From contig JAFGVR010000264.1 in assembly GCA_016937915.1 (NCBI GenBank), positions 1-12,293 on the forward strand: a DNA stretch of 12,293 nucleotides, read 5' to 3'. The DNA comes from Campylobacterales bacterium (GTDB taxonomy: Bacteria; Campylobacterota; Campylobacteria; Campylobacterales; Sulfurimonadaceae). The notes under the pieces are model-generated. The model searched no databases. It saw only the letters and a list, made by a program, of their open reading frames with translations, and had not been told where the DNA came from. Of the stretch, positions 7,059 to 12,293 are shown in pieces; the first letter of the stretch is position 1; each line of letters starts with the position of its first letter. Both the position numbers and the translations under genes were made by a program.

Positions 7059-8285
7059 ATGCCATTTTCAAAACTCGGTTTAAATAACCACATACTAAAA
7101 GCCATAAAAGAGCAAGGTTACACAACTCCAACACCTATACAAGCTCAAGCTATCCCAGCTATTCTTCAAAAAAAAGATATATTAGCAGGTGCTCAAACAG
7201 GAACAGGAAAAACTGCTGGTTTTACACTTCCGCTATTAGAATTACTTTCACGCTCAAAAGATATAAATGATACAAAAAGAAAGATTCGTGCATTGATACT
7301 TGTACCAACTAGAGAGTTGGCTATGCAAGTTGGTGAGAGTGTGGAGCTTTATGGTAAACACCTACCATTTAGATCTTCTATCATTTTTGGTGGTGTAAAG
7401 ATAAATCCACAAATAACAAAACTAAAAAAAGGTGTAGATATAGTTATCGCTACACCTGGGCGTTTGCTAGACCATATATCGCAAAGAACTATAAATCTAA
7501 AAGAGATAGAGTATCTTATACTTGATGAAGCTGATAGAATGCTTGATATGGGTTTTATAAATGATATAAAAAAGATACTAGCTATAGTGCCTAAGCAAAA
7601 ACAAACTTTACTTTTTTCAGCTACATATTCTGATGCTATAAAAAAACTATCCGATAAACTTTTAAACTCTCCAACGCTTATAGAAGTAGCAAGAGCAAAT
7701 ACATCTTCAGAGATAGTAAAACAAGCTGTATATCATGTAGATAAAAGCAAAAAGACAGAACTTTTAACACATCTTATAAATGATGGTGATTGGAAACAGG
7801 TTCTTGTTTTTACAAGAACTAAACATGGAGCTAACCGTTTATCAGCTCAACTTGAAAAAAGTGGCATCACATCAGCTGCTATACATGGAAACAAAAGTCA
7901 AAATGCAAGAATCAAAGCGTTAGCTGAGTTTAAAGAGGGGAAAGTTCGTGTACTTGTTGCTACCGACATAGCAGCTCGTGGCATCGATATAGACCAACTT
8001 CCACATGTTGTAAACTATGAACTACCAAATGTTAGCGAGGACTATGTGCATCGCATCGGTAGAACTGGTCGTGCTGGAAACAAAGGTGAAGCTATCTCTT
8101 TAGTTTGTGTAGATGAGGATGAGTTTTTAGCAAATATAGAAAAACTTATAAAAAAAGATATCCAAAAAATCTGGATAAAAGGGTTTAAACCAGACCCTAG
8201 CATCAAAGCTGAACCTATCAACATGGGTGGAGGTAGAGGTCAAAAAGGAAACTCAAGAAATAGAAATAGAAACAAAAATCGCTAA
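7059..8285 (+). CDS. rhlE: DEAD-box RNA helicase, RhlE type
   Basis: This is an ATP-dependent RNA-unwinding enzyme of the cytoplasm, used in ribosome assembly and RNA turnover in the family. Domain 1 has the Q motif GYTTPTPIQ (20-28), Walker A AQTGTGKT (45-52), PTREL (83-87), TPGR (132-135), DEAD (156-159) and SAT (187-189). Domain 2 has FTRT (251-254), [10 protein letters not shown] (301-310) and HRIGRTGR (331-338). The blocks [16 protein letters not shown] and [16 protein letters not shown] are characteristic of RhlE rather than DeaD or SrmB. The 408-residue length is normal. A short tail after about residue 385 is rich in Gly, Asn and Arg and probably binds RNA non-specifically. All catalytic motifs are intact. 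The gene diverges from the ribosomal operon and converges on the next gene, whose stop codon interlocks with its own TAA. Confidence 0.96.
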   Translation: MPFSKLGLNNHILKAIKEQGYTTPTPIQAQAIPAILQKKDILAGAQTGTGKTAGFTLPLLELLSRSKDINDTKRKIRALILVPTRELAMQVGESVELYGKHLPFRSSIIFGGVKINPQITKLKKGVDIVIATPGRLLDHISQRTINLKEIEYLILDEADRMLDMGFINDIKKILAIVPKQKQTLLFSATYSDAIKKLSDKLLNSPTLIEVARANTSSEIVKQAVYHVDKSKKTELLTHLINDGDWKQVLVFTRTKHGANRLSAQLEKSGITSAAIHGNKSQNARIKALAEFKEGKVRVLVATDIAARGIDIDQLPHVVNYELPNVSEDYVHRIGRTGRAGNKGEAISLVCVDEDEFLANIEKLIKKDIQKIWIKGFKPDPSIKAEPINMGGGRGQKGNSRNRNRNKNR

Positions 8286-8629
8286 TCCCATATCACACTA
8301 ACACCATACTCTTGGTTTAGTGTAATATACTTTTTATAATATATCTTTTTACCATACTTTTTACTAAGTAGCTCCACCTCCAAATCTTCACCATCTAAAA
8401 GTGTTCTTACCTCTTTATACGATAACCATTTTCCATATTTTGCCAAAGAGTTTTGCCAAATCCTAAAATCACATCTAGCATCTGATGTTAACTCAAACAT
8501 TTCACCATCTGCACTAATCCAATGAGCATTTGAACAAGCATAAAGTTTTACTTTTTTACCCATTACCTCTTTTTCACGAACCTCTATAACTCCATCATCA
8601 CAATAAGGGCATTTTCCAAGTGTCATCAT
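8282..8629 (-). CDS. Small zinc-ribbon protein with topoisomerase-like C-terminal repeat
   Basis: The 115-residue product begins with CPYC (C7, C10), followed by LYACSNAHW with C32 and H36, a spacing like the C4 zinc fingers at the end of type IA topoisomerases. C53 might be the fourth ligand instead of H36. The last 45 residues ([20 protein letters not shown], then a [10 protein letters not shown] strand) resemble the short repeat found after the catalytic core of topoisomerase III-like proteins. It would be a stand-alone nucleic-acid-binding piece with no catalytic domain. ATG 8629 has AGGAG 6 bases upstream; the next ATG, one codon later, is equally possible. Its TAG (8284-8282) overlaps the helicase TAA (8283-8285). 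I do not recognise a named gene, and the fold assignment rests on motif spacing only. Confidence 0.75.
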   Translation of the reverse strand: MMTLGKCPYCDDGVIEVREKEVMGKKVKLYACSNAHWISADGEMFELTSDARCDFRIWQNSLAKYGKWLSYKEVRTLLDGEDLEVELLSKKYGKKIYYKKYITLNQEYGVSVIWD

Positions 8630-8831
8630 TTTTAACTCCTGATGCCATTTTATAAAAACCTTTCCTATAAAATAAAAAATATTTCAATTTGCAAAAAATA
8701 TACCTAAATGTTACCATTTTAAACAGATATTATAAAGATTAAAATAGTGATTAAAAACTAATCAGAAAAAAATTTAACTATATGTACTTTTGATGTAGAA
8801 TATTAAAAGCTTCAACAATAGGTAAAATCGT
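8630..8831. promoter_or_regulatory. Divergent intergenic region with candidate promoter and operator for the CheB-CheR gene
   Basis: TTAACT (8774-8779), a 16-base spacer and TAGAAT (8796-8801) form a fair plus-strand sigma-70 promoter that would start near 8808. A perfect inverted repeat, TGATTA-aaaac-TAATCA (8748-8764), lies just upstream and could be an operator. On the minus strand TATAAAAT (8654-8647) could serve the zinc-ribbon gene with a very short leader. The ribosome binding site before ATG 8832 is weak (AGG at 8820-8822). Confidence 0.35.
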
Positions 8832-11800
8832 ATGAATAATAACTTGATAGTAGTGGGTATAGGTTCTAGTGCTGGTGGGCTTGAGGCTCTTCAAACTATG
8901 CTTATGAATCTTCCAGAGATACAAAACTGTGCCTACATAATTGCGCATCATTTAAGTCCAACACATAAAAGTATGATGGTAAACCTACTAGCTAGAACAA
9001 CTAATCTACCAGTCATAGAGATCACCAGCGGTATAATCATAAAAGCAAAAACTATATATATGACGCCAGAAAATACAGATGTATATGTCAAAGGCAATAA
9101 GATATATCTAAAAACTATAGAACACTCTTTTGGTCCAAGACCATCTATAAACTATCTTTTTAGCTCTTTGGCTCAAAGCTATAATGAAAAAGCTATGGGC
9201 ATAGTGCTATCTGGAACTGGAAGCGATGGTGCGTATGGCATAAGAACCATAAAAGCAGAGGGTGGGATAACCATAGCTCAATCTCCAGCAACAGCAAAAT
9301 ACGATGGGATGCCACTCTCAGCTATAAATACTGGAAAAGTTGATCTTGTAGTACCTATAGAAAAAATTGGTTCTGAGATAGAGAGTATAGTTTCATCTTT
9401 AGATAAAAGAATCGAACTCTCATTAAATGACAGATTACTTCAACAGATATATAGGATAATTTTTGATCAACACGGCGTAGATTTTTCACTTTATAAAAAA
9501 AACACTATCACAAGACGCATCGAAAGAAGGCTATCTGCATTAAAAATAGATTCTTTGCAAGAGTATCTTAAAATCTTGGAAGATTCCGAAACTGAAGTAA
9601 GCATCTTATATCACGATATATTGATAGGTGTTACAGCATTTTTTAGAGATCAAGAGGCTTTTGAAAAACTAAGAGAACAAATAACTGCCATAGTTGCCAA
9701 AAAAGAGCAAGGCGAAGAGATAAGGTTTTGGTCAATAGGATGCTCTACTGGTGAAGAGCCATACTCTATAGCGATAATATTATCTGAGATACTAAAAGAT
9801 AAAATATCAAAATACAAGATAAAAATATTTGCTACAGATATCGATAGTGAGGCTTTAAAAATAGCAAGAAGTGGACTTTATGCCGAAACAGCACTAGTAA
9901 ATGTTGATAAAGATATCCTAAAAACATATTTTAATGTTCAAAAAAATCAATTTGAGGTAAAAAAAGAGTTAAGAGAGCTTGTAATATTTTCAAAACACAA
10001 CATAGTAAGCGATGCACCTTTTTTAAGACTTGACCTCATCGTTTGCAGAAATATGCTCATCTATTTTAGCAACACACTACAATCAAAATTCTTTCCTATA
10101 ATACATTATGCACTTAAAGATAACGGGATACTTTTTTTAGGAAAATCTGAGTCTATAGGTCAACATATAGATCTTTTTAGTCTTATAGACAAAAATGCAA
10201 AAATATTCAAATCACAGTTTACTGGCATCAAAGAGTTACCAAAGCTATATAACTACTCATATAACCACGAAAAACTTTTATATGATGATGAGCCAAGATC
10301 TATAAAAACAAAAAACGAAGTTGAATATCTAGAAGATATCATCTCTCAAGCTGTTAGGGAGACCGTTTTAAAAAACTGTGTAGCTATAAACTCATCTAAC
10401 GATATACTCTACATCAAAGGCGACATCCCTTACCTTAGACCAAAAGAGGGAAAGATTAGTAACAATATCTTTAAACTCTTAAACGATGATCTCTCACTAG
10501 ATCTAAGAAGTGAGCTAAACAAAGCTTCAAAAGATAAAAAAGTAAAACTTACCCCTTTTAGATCTATAAATATTTTTGATGATATTATGAGATATGTAAG
10601 GATCATCATAACACCTGTCAAAGATGAAAAAAGTGATGATTGGATATATATACTTTTTTTCCAATCAGAAGAATCACAAAATATAAAAGGGCATATAATA
10701 TCAGAATCGGATGATAGTGAAGCGATAGAAAAACTTAGTTTAGAGTTAGACAACACTAAGTCACATCTTCAAAATGTTATAGAGGAGCTTGAGAGTTCTT
10801 ATGAGGAGATGCAAAGCTCCAACGAAGAGCTTCAAAGCTCAAATGAGGAGCTAGAAACAACAAATGAGGAACTCCAAAGCACAAACGAAGAGCTTCAAAC
10901 TGCATACTCAGAGCTTAGAGTGCTTTATGAAGATAAAGAGAAAAGAACAAAGCAGTTAGAAGAGTTAACTGAAAAACTAAACCAAAAAACTAAAGAATAC
11001 AGAGAGCAAAAAGAGCTAACTGAGGGGATACTCGATACTGCACCTATAGCTATAACTATGGTAAATAAAACAGGTAGAATCATATATGCAAATAACTTTG
11101 CCCAAAAACTTTTCGAACTTTCAAAAAAAGATATAATCAATCGTGTTTACAACTCACAAGAGTGGAAAATCAAATCTTTTGATGGGAAAGATTTAGACAA
11201 CGAAGATCTACCTTTTTCTATCATAAAAAGAACCTATGAACCTATATACAATATAAAACACACTATAGAGACTGATTCTAAAAGAATATATCTCTCAGTT
11301 AGTGGTTCACCTCAGTTTGATTTTGAAGGTCAGTTCCAAGGAGCTGTTTTTTGTATAGAAAACCTAACAGATAACCTAAATCTTCTAGATGATGTCTCCT
11401 ATTATAAAAACAACCTCAGCTTAGAGATGGAAAATAAGATAAGAAATAGAGAATCAAATCTACTTGAGATCTCTATTTTTGATATTGTTGGAAGTATTAG
11501 AAATACCCTCAGTGATCTATCGTTGTTGGTAAATACAATACCTAGTCAAGATCAACAAATACAAAATATCATAAAATTATCAAATGAAACATTTGAACAA
11601 ATATCTAAATTTTTAGATGATAAGATAGAGTTTTATACAAAAAATATAAATTATGAAAAAAACTCAATCAATAAATCAATCTTAAGCTTTATAGAAAATT
11701 TTGACAATCTTATAAAAGCTCATAATATAGAGTTTCATATAAATCTTGACCCATCAATAGATAAAATCGTACAAACTAAAGAGATATGCAACTCTTTGTA

Positions 11801-12035
11801 TCTGATGCTAAGTTTTATAATTGGCTTTGTAAACAACCATAAACTTAAAAAATGTGATATTGAGATTTCAAATGATTATGTCATCACTCATTATATATTG
11901 ACATTTGAGATTAAATTTAATGAAGATTTAACTTTAAATGAAAATGAGTTAAAACAGGAAATTGAACAACTAAAAGAGGAACTAGAGATAGAGGTATATC
12001 TTGAAAAAGGTATTTTTGTAAAGATGAAATTTTAG
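8832..12035 (+). CDS. CheB-CheR fusion signalling protein with coiled coil, PAS domains and degenerate kinase-like tail
   Basis: Residues about 4-185 form a CheB methylesterase domain with the catalytic triad S13 (GSSAGG), H40 (AHHLSP) and D132 (SGTGSDG). There is no receiver domain in front of it. Residues about 200-460 form a CheR methyltransferase with TRRIERRL (227-234), the S-adenosylmethionine loop GCSTGEEPYS (303-312) and CRNMLIYF (405-412). The two domains should remove and add methyl groups on chemoreceptor glutamates. A divergent PAS-like region follows (about 505-612), then a long coiled coil (about 632-730), then a PAS domain (about 732-845). The last 220 residues look like a histidine-kinase dimerisation and ATPase pair, but no phospho-accepting His or ATP-binding N and G boxes are visible. 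No membrane segment is seen, so it is cytoplasmic. A small gene follows, its ribosome binding site overlapping the TAG stop. No other che genes are in the window, so its receptor is unknown. Confidence 0.93.
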   Translation: MNNNLIVVGIGSSAGGLEALQTMLMNLPEIQNCAYIIAHHLSPTHKSMMVNLLARTTNLPVIEITSGIIIKAKTIYMTPENTDVYVKGNKIYLKTIEHSFGPRPSINYLFSSLAQSYNEKAMGIVLSGTGSDGAYGIRTIKAEGGITIAQSPATAKYDGMPLSAINTGKVDLVVPIEKIGSEIESIVSSLDKRIELSLNDRLLQQIYRIIFDQHGVDFSLYKKNTITRRIERRLSALKIDSLQEYLKILEDSETEVSILYHDILIGVTAFFRDQEAFEKLREQITAIVAKKEQGEEIRFWSIGCSTGEEPYSIAIILSEILKDKISKYKIKIFATDIDSEALKIARSGLYAETALVNVDKDILKTYFNVQKNQFEVKKELRELVIFSKHNIVSDAPFLRLDLIVCRNMLIYFSNTLQSKFFPIIHYALKDNGILFLGKSESIGQHIDLFSLIDKNAKIFKSQFTGIKELPKLYNYSYNHEKLLYDDEPRSIKTKNEVEYLEDIISQAVRETVLKNCVAINSSNDILYIKGDIPYLRPKEGKISNNIFKLLNDDLSLDLRSELNKASKDKKVKLTPFRSINIFDDIMRYVRIIITPVKDEKSDDWIYILFFQSEESQNIKGHIISESDDSEAIEKLSLELDNTKSHLQNVIEELESSYEEMQSSNEELQSSNEELETTNEELQSTNEELQTAYSELRVLYEDKEKRTKQLEELTEKLNQKTKEYREQKELTEGILDTAPIAITMVNKTGRIIYANNFAQKLFELSKKDIINRVYNSQEWKIKSFDGKDLDNEDLPFSIIKRTYEPIYNIKHTIETDSKRIYLSVSGSPQFDFEGQFQGAVFCIENLTDNLNLLDDVSYYKNNLSLEMENKIRNRESNLLEISIFDIVGSIRNTLSDLSLLVNTIPSQDQQIQNIIKLSNETFEQISKFLDDKIEFYTKNINYEKNSINKSILSFIENFDNLIKAHNIEFHINLDPSIDKIVQTKEICNSLYLMLSFIIGFVNNHKLKKCDIEISNDYVITHYILTFEIKFNEDLTLNENELKQEIEQLKEELEIEVYLEKGIFVKMKF
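10791..10916 (+). repeat. Six 21-bp imperfect repeats encoding a heptad coiled coil
   Basis: The DNA repeats in 21-bp units, giving heptads (ESSYEEM, QSSNEEL, QSSNEEL, ETTNEEL, QSTNEEL, QTAYSEL) at residues 654-695 of the CheB-CheR protein. This is a signalling-helix type coiled coil common in this fusion family. Codons differ between units (AAT/AAC, GAG/GAA), so the repeat is held by protein selection rather than being a recent DNA expansion. Confidence 0.9.
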
Positions 12036-12044
12036 GAAAAGATT

Positions 12045-12215
12045 ATGGTTTCAATAGGTTTAATAGCTCAAGATGAAAGAAGCTTACATGCATATAAGAT
12101 AATACTAAAATCTTTGAACCATGATATAGATGCTGAGATTATCATAGATGATAAAAATCATAAAATCACAAGTGAACTTGTGGTAATAGATATAAAAGAT
12201 AGAAATGGACTATAA
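12045..12215 (+). CDS. Small protein resembling the first half of a response-regulator receiver
   Basis: This 56-codon frame has a good ribosome binding site (AGGAAA, 12034-12039) overlapping the TAG stop of the CheB-CheR gene, so it is probably translationally coupled. The product reads like the first part of a receiver fold: a strand with an acidic turn (IGLIAQDE, D10 and E11), a helix (LHAYKIILKSL), a second strand (AEIII) and then LVVIDIKDRNGL, where D49 sits where the phospho-acceptor Asp would be. The Thr/Ser and Lys positions of the second half are missing because the frame ends at TAA. Another frame continues only about 15 codons and does not restore a receiver, so one simple frameshift does not explain it. 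It may be a genuine small protein, a decayed receiver, or a chance resemblance. Confidence 0.55.
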   Translation: MVSIGLIAQDERSLHAYKIILKSLNHDIDAEIIIDDKNHKITSELVVIDIKDRNGL

Positions 12216-12284
12216 TGCCCTCAAATTTTCAAACAACATTTCACCCAGTTTTATTTCCTAAAAAGCTACAATTTTTATGAAATA

Positions 12285-12293
12285 CAGGAGAAA
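12285..12293 (+). promoter_or_regulatory. Ribosome binding site of a gene starting beyond the window
   Basis: CAGGAGAAA at the very end is a strong ribosome binding site with no start codon yet in range. A gene of the same orientation probably begins within a few bases after 12293 and would be the third member of the plus-strand group. Confidence 0.5.

Noticed and set aside
8042..8224. Open minus-strand frame opposite the end of rhlE
   Set aside because: It is antisense to the conserved helicase motif VI region and lacks a ribosome binding site.
10430..10756. Open minus-strand frames opposite the CheB-CheR gene (also 10925-11140)
   Set aside because: They are low-complexity Ser/Phe/Leu antisense shadows of coding DNA without start signals.
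12215..12280. 21-codon frame with a TAATG overlap after the half-receiver frame
   Set aside because: It is too short to judge, has no recognisable motif and no separate ribosome binding site; the overlap can arise by chance.

Overview
The window looks like chromosome from a low-GC member of the Campylobacterota (formerly Epsilonproteobacteria), probably close to Sulfurimonas or its relatives. This is an inference from the AT-rich coding style, T-rich promoter-like tracts, a short MurE, a zinc-free S4, and the gene order. No search was run.

Layout. At 1-401 there is a start-less or broken piece of what looks like the C-terminal end of a surface or secreted protein (+). From 6767 down to 416 runs a long minus-strand block. 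It begins with rpmJ-rpsM-rpsK-rpsD-rpoA-rplQ (L36, S13, S11, S4, RNA polymerase alpha, L17), which ends at a hairpin near 3824-3839. It continues with an aldo/keto reductase-like gene, an Nfu-type Fe-S carrier, a TPR-like protein and murE. A 291-bp divergent intergenic region (6768-7058) holds the promoter and a foldable leader for the ribosomal operon and the start signals of a plus-strand RhlE-type DEAD-box helicase (7059-8285). A convergent gene for a small topoisomerase-like zinc-ribbon protein (8282-8629) shares the helicase's stop-codon bases. After a second divergent intergenic region comes a 1067-residue CheB-CheR fusion with a coiled coil, PAS domains and a degenerate kinase-like tail (8832-12035). 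A coupled 56-codon reading frame that looks like half of a response-regulator receiver follows. The window ends on a ribosome binding site for another gene.

How it fits together. The minus-strand block is housekeeping: translation, transcription, Fe-S delivery and peptidoglycan precursor synthesis. RhlE is a likely RNA-remodelling enzyme. The plus-strand end is a signalling module in which opposing receptor-modification activities (methyltransferase and methylesterase) are joined in one protein.

I see no clear undescribed system. The points most worth checking are the paired leader RNA upstream of rpmJ, the chained palindromes upstream of nfu, the reductase that lacks its catalytic His, and the half-receiver reading frame after the CheB-CheR gene.
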